This document shows positions 1-8,361 of a DNA stretch of 64,000 nt, one piece after another (the stretch's first letter is position 1; each line of letters starts with the position of its first letter). Both the position numbers and the translations under genes were made by a program. The DNA is from UBA11090 sp035560555 (lineage in GTDB: Bacteria; Spirochaetota; Spirochaetia; Treponematales; Rectinemataceae), in assembly GCA_035560555.1 (NCBI GenBank), contig DATMZF010000065.1:1-64000 (forward strand), given 5' to 3'. The notes below the pieces were generated by a model that was not told the origin of the DNA, searched no databases, and worked only from the letters and a program-made list of their open reading frames with translations.

Positions 1-46
1 TATTAAAACTGTAAGATTTACTGGCCATGATGTTGAGGAGGTTGCT

Positions 47-316
47 ATGGTCAACAGGAACGTAATCTCACTGCATATTCCAAATCCGGCCCATTCCATG
101 GGGGACGCGGTTCCCCGATGCATCGACACGAGCGATATCCTCGAGCTGAACCTCGAATCCGACCGAAGGCTCCTTGTGACCGATGGACAGCTATGGGTCA
201 CCATCCAGAACGATCCGAACGACTATATTCTCGACGCGCACAGGGCCATGAACATACCCAACAGGAAGCTGGTCCTCGTGGAGGCGGAAAAACCGAGCTG
301 CTTCCAGCTGGACTGA
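47..316 (+). CDS. DUF2917 family protein
   Basis: An 89-residue soluble protein of unknown function. The middle part (about residues 30-75) has the pattern of the DUF2917 family: a stretch ending in GQLWVTIQNDPNDYILDAH followed by a short beta-rich tail, resembling a small cupin-like fold. A GAGGAGG ribosome binding site sits 5 bases before the ATG, so the start is firm. It has no signal peptide, membrane segment or catalytic motif. It stands just ahead of a VanZ-like gene that has its own promoter, so the two need not be functionally linked. The family name is a recognition by pattern only; no function is established. Confidence 0.7.
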   Translation: MVNRNVISLHIPNPAHSMGDAVPRCIDTSDILELNLESDRRLLVTDGQLWVTIQNDPNDYILDAHRAMNIPNRKLVLVEAEKPSCFQLD

Positions 317-325
317 GGAGAGGGA

Positions 326-354
326 TTGACCCTGCCTGCCTACTCAGCTATTTT
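326..354 (+). promoter_or_regulatory. Promoter for the VanZ-like gene
   Basis: TTGACC at 326-331, a 17-base spacer and TATTTT at 349-354. The predicted transcription start is about 361, only five or six bases before the ATG at 367, and no Shine-Dalgarno sequence is present, so the transcript would be nearly leaderless. Confidence 0.55.
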
Positions 355-366
355 TGACTCACTCCT

Positions 367-729
367 ATGAAAAAAATCGCGGCATACAAGTTTACCATAA
401 TTTCCGCGGCGCTCATCCTCGTGGCGCTCCTCCTGCCATCGTCGAGCTTTTCCTCCATGCCCAGATTTTTCGGAGTAGACAAGATCGCCCATTTCTGCCT
501 CTTCCTGCTCTTCACGCTTTCCTATACGCTCGAGTTCAGGCGCCTTAACGGCAAGCTTCCCGGCTTTTTCCACAGCATCGTATTCGTCTTGATTTTCATC
601 GTGAGTTCCGAACTTCTGCAGCTGCTGACGAGTTCGAGGCATTTCGAATTTCTGGATATGGCCTTCGACGCCGGCGGCGCCGCGGCGGCCTTCCTCGTGA
701 CAAGACTTGGAATCGGCGCGGACAGATGA
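367..729 (+). CDS. VanZ-like membrane protein
   Basis: A 120-residue integral membrane protein with about four hydrophobic segments. It shows the VanZ-family landmarks: DKIAHFCLFLLFT near residue 39, a Glu-Leu-Leu-Gln motif in the third segment (SSELLQLLTSSRH) and an Asp-containing motif (FLDMAFDAGGAAAA) opening the last segment. VanZ relatives are small membrane proteins; the founding member gives modest teicoplanin resistance, but most members have no known role. The ATG at 367 has no ribosome binding site and lies 12 bases after a good -10 element. Nothing in the neighbourhood points to glycopeptide resistance. Confidence 0.75.
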   Translation: MKKIAAYKFTIISAALILVALLLPSSSFSSMPRFFGVDKIAHFCLFLLFTLSYTLEFRRLNGKLPGFFHSIVFVLIFIVSSELLQLLTSSRHFEFLDMAFDAGGAAAAFLVTRLGIGADR

Positions 730-1088
730 TAGCCATAAAAGCAAACGGCGCTTCCGAAGAAGCGCCGCATCTGGAGCACCAGCCTTTCGCCTGAAATTTA
801 TGATATTTTTTACATCACTTTCTTACAATTGAAACAAGGGCATAGCCACGTTTCATCCATATCATCGCTTCAGCCTATGGATTTGGCAAGCTCAAATTCC
901 ATACGAACCTTGTAGACAATTGTCTATTGCCCTATTTTATGGTCTGGCGGAGAGCGAGGACAGTTCAACAAACACTAGTTTATTTATTTGCCGCTCAATC
1001 CTTTCCATGCTATAACTGAATATGAACGGGTCGCGCGCGGAGACTGCCCGGGAAAAACCTATAGCGATCTTTCCTGCGAGGACCATGG
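730..1088. other. Intergenic region with hairpin, palindrome and promoters
   Basis: No gene is supported here. A perfect 9-bp stem with a CGAA loop lies at 746-767, directly after the VanZ-like gene; it has no T-run, so it is at best a weak terminator. A perfect 14-base palindrome (TAGACAATTGTCTA) is at 913-926. A possible promoter (TTGTAG 910-915, TATTTT 933-938) overlaps that palindrome. A second, better promoter lies at 988-1016 just before the LuxR-type gene. The stretch is A+T-rich compared with its surroundings. Confidence 0.55.
988..1016 (+). promoter_or_regulatory. Promoter for the LuxR-type regulator
   Basis: TTGCCG at 988-993, a 17-base spacer and TATAAC at 1011-1016, preceded by TGC (extended -10). 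The predicted start near 1023 leaves a 65-base leader before the ATG at 1089, which has GAGG seven bases upstream. Confidence 0.55.
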
Positions 1089-1838
1089 ATGAGAAAGCCG
1101 AGCGTTCAAAGCCTTTCGCCCCCCTCTCTTTTCAGGAAGACTGGCTTGCTCTTTTCAGCCATCAGCAGTGTCTATCTTCTGTTGTACGTGTGCATGAGCA
1201 TTTTCGCGGAAGCTTTCCCGCTTGGCTTCAGCCACGAGATGCCTCTCCTCATCATCATGGGCACCTGTTTCGCGCTGTTCACGATCAGCGCCCTCCGCGA
1301 GCCGCTGTACTGGCTCCAGCCTATTATCCTCCTTGTGATAACCCCCATACTCATGACGGACCTCACCTACTCCATGTACAGCCTGGGCAGCTTTATCGCG
1401 GCGGAAATTCTCCTGTACCGGCTGGGATTTTTCGAATATAAAAAACTCGCCAAGTTCTTTGTTTCAATAGCTTACTTTTACATATGTGAAATTCTCACGG
1501 GCCTCGCCGCCGGATCAAGCGCCGTGGATATCCTGGCGCCGATAGCGTACATGACGGCTTTCCTCGTATTTCTCATCATCGTGTACGGGAATCAGTGGAT
1601 CGTCTACCTCAACGCGCCCAAACCGATTCTCTCGCTATCGGCCCAGAAGGTCACGAAGAAGGAAGCCGAATACCTCAAAGCCCTGCTCGATGGCCGATCG
1701 ATCAAGGAAATAGCGATCGATGGCGGCGTCAAGGAATCCACGGTGAGGAACACTCTCGCCCGCGTCTACCGAAAATTCGACGTTCAGGACAAATCGACTC
1801 TCATGGCGAAATGCGAAAACTATTCCATAGTTGATTGA
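1089..1838 (+). CDS. Membrane-anchored LuxR-type transcriptional regulator
   Basis: A 249-residue protein. Residues 1 to about 175 contain roughly six hydrophobic membrane segments. After a short linker, residues 187-245 form a LuxR/GerE-type helix-turn-helix: VTKKEAEYLKALLDGRSIKE, then VKESTVRNTLARVYRKFDV. Proteins of this build are thought to sense a membrane-associated or small hydrophobic signal and bind DNA from the membrane. There is no receiver domain and no partner kinase nearby. The start at 1089 is chosen for its GAGG site; the overlapping ATG at 1085 is out of frame. The target is unknown; the palindrome at 913-926 upstream could be its own operator, which is inference. Confidence 0.7.
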   Translation: MRKPSVQSLSPPSLFRKTGLLFSAISSVYLLLYVCMSIFAEAFPLGFSHEMPLLIIMGTCFALFTISALREPLYWLQPIILLVITPILMTDLTYSMYSLGSFIAAEILLYRLGFFEYKKLAKFFVSIAYFYICEILTGLAAGSSAVDILAPIAYMTAFLVFLIIVYGNQWIVYLNAPKPILSLSAQKVTKKEAEYLKALLDGRSIKEIAIDGGVKESTVRNTLARVYRKFDVQDKSTLMAKCENYSIVD

Positions 1839-1854
1839 GAGCGCGCCCTTCCTA

Positions 1855-1883
1855 TTGTATCTTTGGCCCGGATTCCTTATTTT
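1855..1883 (+). promoter_or_regulatory. Promoter for mazG
   Basis: TTGTAT at 1855-1860, a 17-base spacer and TATTTT at 1878-1883. The predicted start is near 1890, just ahead of the AGAGG ribosome binding site of mazG. Confidence 0.45.
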
Positions 1884-1903
1884 AATCTCCAACAGAGGTT
1901 TAC

Positions 1904-2755
1904 ATGCACAGTTTTACCCTCGGTCCCGGCGAACTGGCCGGACGGAATGCCGATACGATCCTGCCGGCCTCGGCGAAAGCCGCCGACAGTTTTGCCACCT
2001 TATTCACCATCATCGCGAGGCTGCGCGCCCAGGACGGCTGTCCCTGGGATCGCGAGCAGTCGCCCTCATCCATCCGGAACAACATCGTCGAAGAGGCTTA
2101 TGAACTCGTCGAGGCCATCAACGAAAAAGATCTGGCCCATATTCGCGAGGAGTCGGGCGACCTTTTCATGCTCGCCACCATGGTGGCCTACATGTTCGAG
2201 CAGGAAAAAAGCTTTTCGGTGGCCGAGGCGCTGGATTCGGTATCGGAAAAGCTCGTCCGAAGGCATCCCCACGTCTTCGGCGAGTCCGAGGCCGGAACGC
2301 CCGAGGCCGTGGTCGAGCAGTGGAACAGGATCAAGGAAACGAAGGAAGGGCGCCGCAAGAAGGATTCCATCCTCGACGAGGTGCCCCGCCATCTGCCTCC
2401 CCTCGAGCGGGCCTTCAAGATACAGAAAAAAGCCTCCAAGGCGGGCTTCGACTGGACGCGCCTCGACTCGGTCTGGGACAAGGTGGAAGAGGAACTGAAG
2501 GAATCCAGGGAAGCCTTCGACGCGAAGGACGCGGAGGAGCTCGAGGCCGAGATCGGCGACCTGCTCTATTCGGTCATCAACCTCTCGCGTTTCAACGGGA
2601 TAGACCCGGCCATCGCCCTCCAGCGCACGAACGACAAGTTCGCCCTGCGCTTCAGGCATGTCGAGAAGCGCATGAAAGAGGAAGGCCTGCCCATGGACCG
2701 CGAGCATATGGAAAAAATGGACTCCTTCTGGGAAGAAGCGAAGGAAGGACGATGA
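1904..2755 (+). CDS. mazG: MazG nucleoside triphosphate pyrophosphohydrolase
   Basis: A 283-residue cytoplasmic enzyme that hydrolyses (d)NTPs to NMP and pyrophosphate, for house-cleaning or control of (p)ppGpp-linked responses. It has the usual two MazG domains. The first (about residues 25-135) carries CPWDREQ and the metal-binding helices EEAYELVEAI and EESGDLFML. The second (about 165-265) carries EELKESREAFDAK and EAEIGDLLYSVINL. The acidic E-x-x-E and E-x-x-D metal ligands are intact in both. Length matches E. coli MazG. The AGAGG site before ATG 1904 supports the start. A MATE exporter follows 37 bases downstream and is probably co-transcribed. Confidence 0.93.
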   Translation: MHSFTLGPGELAGRNADTILPASAKAADSFATLFTIIARLRAQDGCPWDREQSPSSIRNNIVEEAYELVEAINEKDLAHIREESGDLFMLATMVAYMFEQEKSFSVAEALDSVSEKLVRRHPHVFGESEAGTPEAVVEQWNRIKETKEGRRKKDSILDEVPRHLPPLERAFKIQKKASKAGFDWTRLDSVWDKVEEELKESREAFDAKDAEELEAEIGDLLYSVINLSRFNGIDPAIALQRTNDKFALRFRHVEKRMKEEGLPMDREHMEKMDSFWEEAKEGR

Positions 2756-2792
2756 TCCGGCGGCCCCCGCGGCGAAGGGAAAGCTCAAGGTC

Positions 2793-4154
2793 ATGAAAGA
2801 TCTGACGAAAGGCAACGAAACCAAACAGCTCATAGACTTCGCCATCCCCATGCTCCTCGGCAATATATTCCAGCAGTTCTACAACATGGTGGACAGCTTC
2901 GTTGTGGGTCGCTTCCTCGGCACCACGGCACTGGCGGCCGTGGGCACGTCGTTTCCCATAATCTTCTTCATGATAGCCCTGATATTGGGCGTGACGATGG
3001 GTTCTTCCGTCCTCATCTCGCAATTTTTCGGCGCCAAGGACGAAAGCAATCTCAAGAAGGTCATCTCCACCAGCTACATTTTCCTTTTCGTCGCCGGCCT
3101 GGGGCTGACCTTCATCGGCGTCCTCTCGACGGATTTCATCCTTAGGCTTCTCGCCGTGCCCGACGAGATCATGCCCGAGGCCTCGGCCTACCTGAGGATC
3201 ACCTTCCTCGGCATGCTCGCCACCTTCGGCTACAACGCCGTGGCGGCCATGCTCAGGGGCCTCGGGGACTCGAAGACTCCGCTCTATGTCCTCATCGCCT
3301 CGACCCTCATCAACGTCGTCCTCGACCTCGTCTTCGTCGTCGTCTTCAAATGGGGCGTGGCTGGCGCGGCCTGGGCGACCATCATCTCGCAGGCGATCTC
3401 CTTCATCGGAGCCCTCGTCATCCTGGACAAGCGAAACCAGTACGCCAGGCTGGATATCGCGAACCTGAAGTGGGACAGGGCTATCTTCGAGCAGATTCTC
3501 AGGATCGGCCTGCCCACGGGCATCCAGCAGACCCTAGTTTCCGTCGGCATGATGGTGCTGTCCAGGATCGTCAACGAATTCGGTCCCAACGCGATGGCCG
3601 CCTACACGGCGGCTTCCCGCATCGATTCCTTCGCCATGATGCCCGCGATGAACCTCGGGCAGGCGGTGACCACCTTCGCGGGCCAGAACATCGGCGCGGG
3701 GAAGACGGAACGGGTGCGCCGCGGGCATCTTTCGGCGATCGCCGTCAACACGGCCATCTCGCTCGCGATGACACTCTGCGTAGTCTTGTTTGGCCGCCCA
3801 CTGATGGGGATCTTTTCGACCGACCCGGCCGTCATCGCGATAGGGGCCGAGTACCTTCTCATCGTGGGCGTATTCTACGTGGTCTTCGGCATAATGTTCA
3901 TCAACAATGGCGTGATGAGGGGAGCGGGCGACGTGTTCATCCCGATGATCAGCAGCCTCCTCGCGCTCTGGATCGTCAGGGTGCCCTGCGCCCTCCTCTT
4001 CACGAAGGTATTCCATATGGGCACCGACGGCATCTGGTGGTCCATTCCCGCAGGATGGGCGGTGGGCTTCGTTTTTTCTTCCTGGTATTATCTTTCGGGG
4101 CGTTGGAAGAACAAGAGCGTCATACAGCGACGGCCTCCGATTTCCGAAGAATGA
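2793..4154 (+). CDS. MATE family multidrug/cation exporter
   Basis: A 453-residue inner-membrane protein with about 12 transmembrane segments in two halves, the size and layout of MATE (multidrug and toxic compound extrusion) proteins of the DinF/NorM group. Landmarks are the opening PMLLGNIFQQFYNMVDSFVV, the conserved GLG of AMLRGLGDSKTPLY and its second-half counterpart NNGVMRGAGDVFIPM. It would export drugs or organic cations in exchange for H+ or Na+. An AAGG site precedes the ATG. It follows mazG by 37 bases with no terminator between them. Substrate specificity cannot be read from the sequence. Confidence 0.92.
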   Translation: MKDLTKGNETKQLIDFAIPMLLGNIFQQFYNMVDSFVVGRFLGTTALAAVGTSFPIIFFMIALILGVTMGSSVLISQFFGAKDESNLKKVISTSYIFLFVAGLGLTFIGVLSTDFILRLLAVPDEIMPEASAYLRITFLGMLATFGYNAVAAMLRGLGDSKTPLYVLIASTLINVVLDLVFVVVFKWGVAGAAWATIISQAISFIGALVILDKRNQYARLDIANLKWDRAIFEQILRIGLPTGIQQTLVSVGMMVLSRIVNEFGPNAMAAYTAASRIDSFAMMPAMNLGQAVTTFAGQNIGAGKTERVRRGHLSAIAVNTAISLAMTLCVVLFGRPLMGIFSTDPAVIAIGAEYLLIVGVFYVVFGIMFINNGVMRGAGDVFIPMISSLLALWIVRVPCALLFTKVFHMGTDGIWWSIPAGWAVGFVFSSWYYLSGRWKNKSVIQRRPPISEE

Positions 4155-4201
4155 TGACCGCGCGGAGCGGCCCATGAATTCCCTCAACGTCGAATACATA
4201 T

Positions 4202-4207
4202 TATACT
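4202..4207 (+). promoter_or_regulatory. -10 element, MFS-HEAT gene
   Basis: TATACT at 4202-4207 is separated by only six bases from the ATG at 4214. The -35 region is poor (TTCCCT at 4179-4184). No Shine-Dalgarno sequence precedes the ATG, so the transcript is predicted to start at or next to the start codon. Confidence 0.4.
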
Positions 4208-4213
4208 GGATCT

Positions 4214-6442
4214 ATGGCAGCACCTCTGTCGCCTAACCGGCTTAGATCCGCCAGGCAAAGTTTCAATGTATTCAACTTCCTCAATTCCTTTTCGTTCGTG
4301 TTCGTATCGGGCTCGTTCATAACCCTTTTCGCCATACGCATGGGAGCGTCCAACGCCATCGTCGGCGTCCTGAACGCCATCGCCTATTCCACTTTCTTCA
4401 TGATGCCCATCGGCAAGCGCCTCGTCCATAAGAAACCCCTCGTATGGATTTTCGGCTGGGCCTGGGTTGCGCGCTATACGGCCCTCCTGCCCATACTCTT
4501 CGCGCCTCTTTTCGCGGCGAGGGGGCACAGCGGCGCGGCCATAGGCCTCCTCATCGCCGGCGCCGCGGGTTTCTCCTTCTTCAGGGGGGTCGCCCTCATC
4601 GGCAACAACCCAGTCGTGGGTTTTCTGGCCTCCGGCGGCGGCGAAAAGCCCCGTTCGGACCGCGGTCAATACATGGTCTCCAACTCCCTCATCAACTCCC
4701 TGGCCAGCATGATGGGAGGCCTTCTCGTCTCTCTTTTCCTCGGCGAGCAGGCAAATCCCTGGGCATACGCTGCCGGCGTGGGCGTGGGCATTGCGACAGG
4801 GTACGCGGGCTGCATATTGCTTCTGCAGACCCCGGAACCCACCGACTATTCGCCCGAAAAAACAAGTTCGCTCATAGAGACAACGAGAGAAGCGATAAAG
4901 GAAGAGCCTTTCAGGCGTTTCATCGTCATCTTCATGGTCCTGGCCTTCGTGTCCGGCATGGGCCGTTCCTTTCTCCCCGTCTACGCGAAGGAGGTCTTCG
5001 CCCAGGGCGACGACGCTGTCATGGTATATGCCCTCATCGCGAGCATCGGATCGGTCGTGATGGGCCTCATCAGCAGGCTGGTCGTCGACAGACTCGGCTC
5101 GAAGCCCCTCTTCATCATCTTCACCGCCGTGGGTCTCGCCAGTTTCCTTCCGATAGCCATCCTTCCGGGTGGCGGCTCCGTCATCGCTTCCGGCACGGTC
5201 GTGGCCCTCTTCCTCGCCTTCATCCACTTCGTCGCCAACTTCGGTTTCGCCGGAGAGGAGAACTCTGGGCAGACCTACTATTTCACCCTCGTCCCCAAGG
5301 AAAAGACCCTCGACCTGTCGGTGGTGTACTACTTCTCGTATGGCCTGGGGGGAGCGATCGGCTCCGGATTGGGCGGCCTCATCCTCGATGGATTCATCGC
5401 GCTCGGGCTGAGCGTGGCGGGCTCCTATCGGCTGCTCTACGCCCTCCTGTGCGTCATCCTCGTCCTCGCTCTCTATTCAATGCAGAAGCTGAAGCGTTTG
5501 GGCTCGCGGAGCGTCAGCCAGTCCCTCGGCGTCATGTTCTCGCCTCGCGACCTCAAGGCCTTCGACCTTCTCGCGAGGCTGGACCGCAGCGCGAATCCCG
5601 ACCAAGAGATAAAGCTCATCCAGGAGCTGGGGCATTCCACATCCTTGCTTTCGCAGGACGAGCTGATCGATTATCTCCATTCGCCGCGCTTTGAGGTGCG
5701 GATGGAAGCCCTTCTCGCCTTCGAAACCATGCCCCATCTTTCGCCCAAGGTGATCCGCTCTCTCATGAAGGAAGCGGAAACGCACACGTTCACGACATCC
5801 TATGTCGCCGCCAGGATACTGGGGAAGAGCCAGAGCGCCGACGCCATACCCATTCTGCGCAAGGCGACGGAAGCCGAGGACTACATGCTCCAGGGAACGG
5901 CGATGATCGCGCTGGCCAGGATTGGCGACGTCGATTCCATTCCCCTCATCGAATCCATACTGACGAGGACCAGGAACCCGCGAGTGAAAATATCGGCCGT
6001 CTTCGCCCTCGAGCTGATGCAGTCCAAGGCTTCCCTGCCCGTGCTCGTGTCGAGTCTGCGGAGGGATGACCCGCCGGCTTTCGTCTCCGATGAGATAATA
6101 CTGGCCATGGCCAGCATCATGGGAATAATGAAGGAATTCTATCCGCTCTATTCGGCGTTCATAGAGGATGAGGAGCAGGGATTGGCGCTTCTCGAATCCA
6201 CGGCGAGGGATATCATCGTCGACGAGAGGACCATGGAAGCGTGGAAGAAAGGGCTGGCCGGTCTCTTCGACAGCGCGGAGCCCGATGGAAGAAAGATAGC
6301 CTCATTCATCGTGAAGACAGGGAATGATCCCCAGACGGAAGTCATGCTCGGCGAAGCGCTGCTCGAAGCACAACTGGGCTACCGCGGGGGCTGGTTCCTC
6401 GCGGCGGCCTACCCGCTCTTTGTGAAACACAGGGGTTCGTGA
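4214..6442 (+). CDS. MFS transporter fused to HEAT repeats
   Basis: A 742-residue two-part protein. Residues 1 to about 425 form a 12-segment major facilitator permease with an unusually hydrophobic loop structure and a cytoplasmic loop around residues 215-230. Residues from about 440 to the end are soluble and made of helical HEAT/PBS-lyase-like repeats: regularly spaced RMEALLAFETM, TTSYVAARILGKSQSADAIP, LQGTAMIALARIGDVDSIPL and RVKISAVFALELMQSKASLP. HEAT arrays usually bind proteins, so the tail may regulate the carrier or dock it to a partner. The transported compound is unknown. The ATG lacks a ribosome binding site and sits just after a TATACT box. Confidence 0.8.
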   Translation: MAAPLSPNRLRSARQSFNVFNFLNSFSFVFVSGSFITLFAIRMGASNAIVGVLNAIAYSTFFMMPIGKRLVHKKPLVWIFGWAWVARYTALLPILFAPLFAARGHSGAAIGLLIAGAAGFSFFRGVALIGNNPVVGFLASGGGEKPRSDRGQYMVSNSLINSLASMMGGLLVSLFLGEQANPWAYAAGVGVGIATGYAGCILLLQTPEPTDYSPEKTSSLIETTREAIKEEPFRRFIVIFMVLAFVSGMGRSFLPVYAKEVFAQGDDAVMVYALIASIGSVVMGLISRLVVDRLGSKPLFIIFTAVGLASFLPIAILPGGGSVIASGTVVALFLAFIHFVANFGFAGEENSGQTYYFTLVPKEKTLDLSVVYYFSYGLGGAIGSGLGGLILDGFIALGLSVAGSYRLLYALLCVILVLALYSMQKLKRLGSRSVSQSLGVMFSPRDLKAFDLLARLDRSANPDQEIKLIQELGHSTSLLSQDELIDYLHSPRFEVRMEALLAFETMPHLSPKVIRSLMKEAETHTFTTSYVAARILGKSQSADAIPILRKATEAEDYMLQGTAMIALARIGDVDSIPLIESILTRTRNPRVKISAVFALELMQSKASLPVLVSSLRRDDPPAFVSDEIILAMASIMGIMKEFYPLYSAFIEDEEQGLALLESTARDIIVDERTMEAWKKGLAGLFDSAEPDGRKIASFIVKTGNDPQTEVMLGEALLEAQLGYRGGWFLAAAYPLFVKHRGS

Positions 6443-6496
6443 GGGCTAAGGCTGGCTCCGGCGATCATCGCGCTCGGAGGCCCCCGCCCTCAGAAA

Positions 6497-6790
6497 TCAG
6501 ATGAGCTCTATGGCCCGCTTTTCGGGATCCGGATTCTGCTTGTAGAAAATCGCGGTGTTGCCGATTATTCGCACGAGTTCGCTCTTCGTCGAGACGGCCA
6601 GATCGGCCGAGATCGTCTTCTTCTCATCCTTGAAATCCACGAATTTCACTTTGATCAGTTCGTGCTGCGCGAGGAGCGCGGAAAGCTGCATGATAAAAGC
6701 CTCGGTGGGGCCGCCCTTGCCGAGATGGGTTACGACCGCGTCCGTGGACGCCATGCCGGCTAAATAACCTCGCTGTTTAGTGCTCAACAT
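6497..6790 (-). CDS. yhbY: YhbY-type CRM-domain RNA-binding protein
   Basis: A 97-residue protein consisting of one CRM (YhbY) domain. The family binds the large ribosomal subunit precursor and takes part in 50S assembly. It shows the opening LSTKQRGYLAG, the GxxG loop GKGGPTEAF and the ELIKVKFVDF strand. A GGAGG site lies nine bases before the ATG. It is the second gene of a pair with the YggT-like gene, 15 bases apart on the same strand. The first residues and length fit the family well. Confidence 0.88.
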   Translation of the reverse strand: MLSTKQRGYLAGMASTDAVVTHLGKGGPTEAFIMQLSALLAQHELIKVKFVDFKDEKKTISADLAVSTKSELVRIIGNTAIFYKQNPDPEKRAIELI

Positions 6791-6805
6791 CTGTATTCCT
6801 CCGTG

Positions 6806-7399
6806 TCAGAAAGGCAGGGAAAGAAGCAGGGAGCCGAGAATCTTCACCAGCGCGCCGCCCGCCGCCCTGAACAGGATCAGGACGAGGAAGCCGGTGATGA
6901 GGCCCTGCAGGTAATCGACGGCCTTGTTGTGATATATGACCTTATTGATGCGATAGAGAATGGGATTGAGAATGGCGTCGACGACGACCCATATAGGGTG
7001 AAGGCTGTTCCATCGGGCCACGACCACGACGATTCTTACGAGGGCGCAGGAGGAGACGAAGGACAGGACGAAGGAAAAGGCCGACCAGCCGGCGCCGAGG
7101 ATGAGATTGAGGAAGAAGCCGAAGGTGATCTTGCCGGAGAAGGCGATGGTGGTGAACATATTGTTGGCGACGGAGAGGACGGCCAGCGCCGCTATGGGGC
7201 TGAAATCAAAGCGCTCCGTCCTGAAAAGCTTTATCCGCGAAAACATCCCGAGGAATGGGTCGACGATGGAACCGAGCAGATCGCCCGCCTTGCCCATGGT
7301 GACGCCGGGCGCCCAGGACATGAAAACGCGCAGCGCGCAGAGAAGCATGTACAGGGACGTGATCGCCCCCAAGATTTTCGCGATGATACTGAGCAGCAT
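6806..7399 (-). CDS. YggT family membrane protein
   Basis: A 197-residue membrane protein with about five hydrophobic segments and two YggT-type halves. The first half shows the family pattern LRVFMSWAP...IVDPFLGMF. The second repeats it loosely as VVVARWNSLHPI...DAILNPILYRI. YggT proteins have been tied to osmotic shock, cell division and membrane organisation, without a firm biochemical role. I chose the ATG at 7399 because GGAGG lies eight bases upstream; an ATG at 7441 has no such site. A promoter is predicted at 7486-7514. It is followed by yhbY. Confidence 0.75.
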   Translation of the reverse strand: MLLSIIAKILGAITSLYMLLCALRVFMSWAPGVTMGKAGDLLGSIVDPFLGMFSRIKLFRTERFDFSPIAALAVLSVANNMFTTIAFSGKITFGFFLNLILGAGWSAFSFVLSFVSSCALVRIVVVVARWNSLHPIWVVVDAILNPILYRINKVIYHNKAVDYLQGLITGFLVLILFRAAGGALVKILGSLLLSLPF

Positions 7400-7485
7400 T
7401 CGGCAAGCCTCCGAAAAAAGTGTCGGCCGCGAGAGTTCCACGCCGCAGCGAAAATTCCCGCCTCAAACGGAAATTGCTTCGTTAA

Positions 7486-7514
7486 AAGATATACGTTATC
7501 CGGCTTTTGAGCAA
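7486..7514 (-). promoter_or_regulatory. Promoter for yggT-yhbY
   Basis: On the minus strand, TTGCTC at 7514-7509, a 17-base spacer and TATCTT at 7491-7486. The leader to the ATG at 7399 is about 80 bases. Confidence 0.4.
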
Positions 7515-7563
7515 CTGTTTCAAACTGCATCCCCCCGTGATAGGATAGGCCAGGAGATGTTGA

Positions 7564-8361
7564 ATGCTGGGGAACCGCTTCTACATTGGCACATGTGGTT
7601 ATTCCTACGCCGACTGGCGAGAGGTGTTCTATCCCAAAGATCTGCGCCAGACGGAATTCCTGCGCTTCTATTCCCTCGTCTTTCCCTTCGTCGAGCTGGA
7701 CTTCTCCTGGTATACGATGCCCAGACCTGAGAATCTCGTAGCGATGGCCAAGCAGACAAACCCAGAATTTCTCTTTTCGCTCAAAGCCCACAAAAGCCTG
7801 ACCCACGAAATCGGCGAGGAATGGAGGAAGGATGCCGAGAAGTTCGCCTCGGCCGCCCAGGCGCTATACGCCCAGGGCAGACTCGCGTCCATTCTCATTC
7901 AGCTTCCCTATCGCTTTTCCTATACGGCCGACAACAGGAAATACCTGGGAGAACTCTGTTCCGTCCTCTCCGCTTTTCCCCTGGCCGTCGAGTTCAGGAA
8001 CGATGTCTGGTATCAGCAGCGAGTGTTTGACGAGCTCGCGAAGAGGAACATAAGCCTCGTCATGATAGACAGGCCCGATCTGCCCGGCCTTCCTCCCGAA
8101 TCGCGGCTCCTCACCACGAGGACGGCGTACTACCGTCTCCACGGAAGGAACGCGGAACGATGGTGGGACGGCGACGCCACATCGCGCTACGACTACGACT
8201 ATTCGGCGCAGGAACTCGAGGAGAGGGCCCGCTCCCTGATCGCCATTTCGCGGAAAACGGAACAGGTCTTCGTCGCCTTCAACAATCACGCGAGAGGCAA
8301 CGCGGTGAAAAACGCCCGCGCCATAATCGCGCTTATCAAAGAGCTTTTCATCCAGGCATGA
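7564..8361 (+). CDS. DUF72 domain protein (YecE-like)
   Basis: A 265-residue cytoplasmic protein of the DUF72/YecE family, which adopts a TIM-barrel fold and has no proven function. Family features are the start FYIGTCGYSYADWREVFYP, FSWYTMPRPENL, the SLKAHKSLTHE strand, AVEFRNDVWY, the YYRLHGRNAERWW motif and the near-terminal VFVAFNNHARGNAVKNA. Length is typical. An AGGAG site precedes the ATG. Its last 14 bases overlap the end of the convergent unknown gene at 8348. Confidence 0.9.
   Translation: MLGNRFYIGTCGYSYADWREVFYPKDLRQTEFLRFYSLVFPFVELDFSWYTMPRPENLVAMAKQTNPEFLFSLKAHKSLTHEIGEEWRKDAEKFASAAQALYAQGRLASILIQLPYRFSYTADNRKYLGELCSVLSAFPLAVEFRNDVWYQQRVFDELAKRNISLVMIDRPDLPGLPPESRLLTTRTAYYRLHGRNAERWWDGDATSRYDYDYSAQELEERARSLIAISRKTEQVFVAFNNHARGNAVKNARAIIALIKELFIQA

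Noticed and set aside
6803..7510. A 235-codon plus-strand frame opposite yggT
   Set aside because: Glu/Gly/Asp-rich antisense translation with no ribosome binding site; the minus-strand YggT reading has membrane segments and a GGAGG site.
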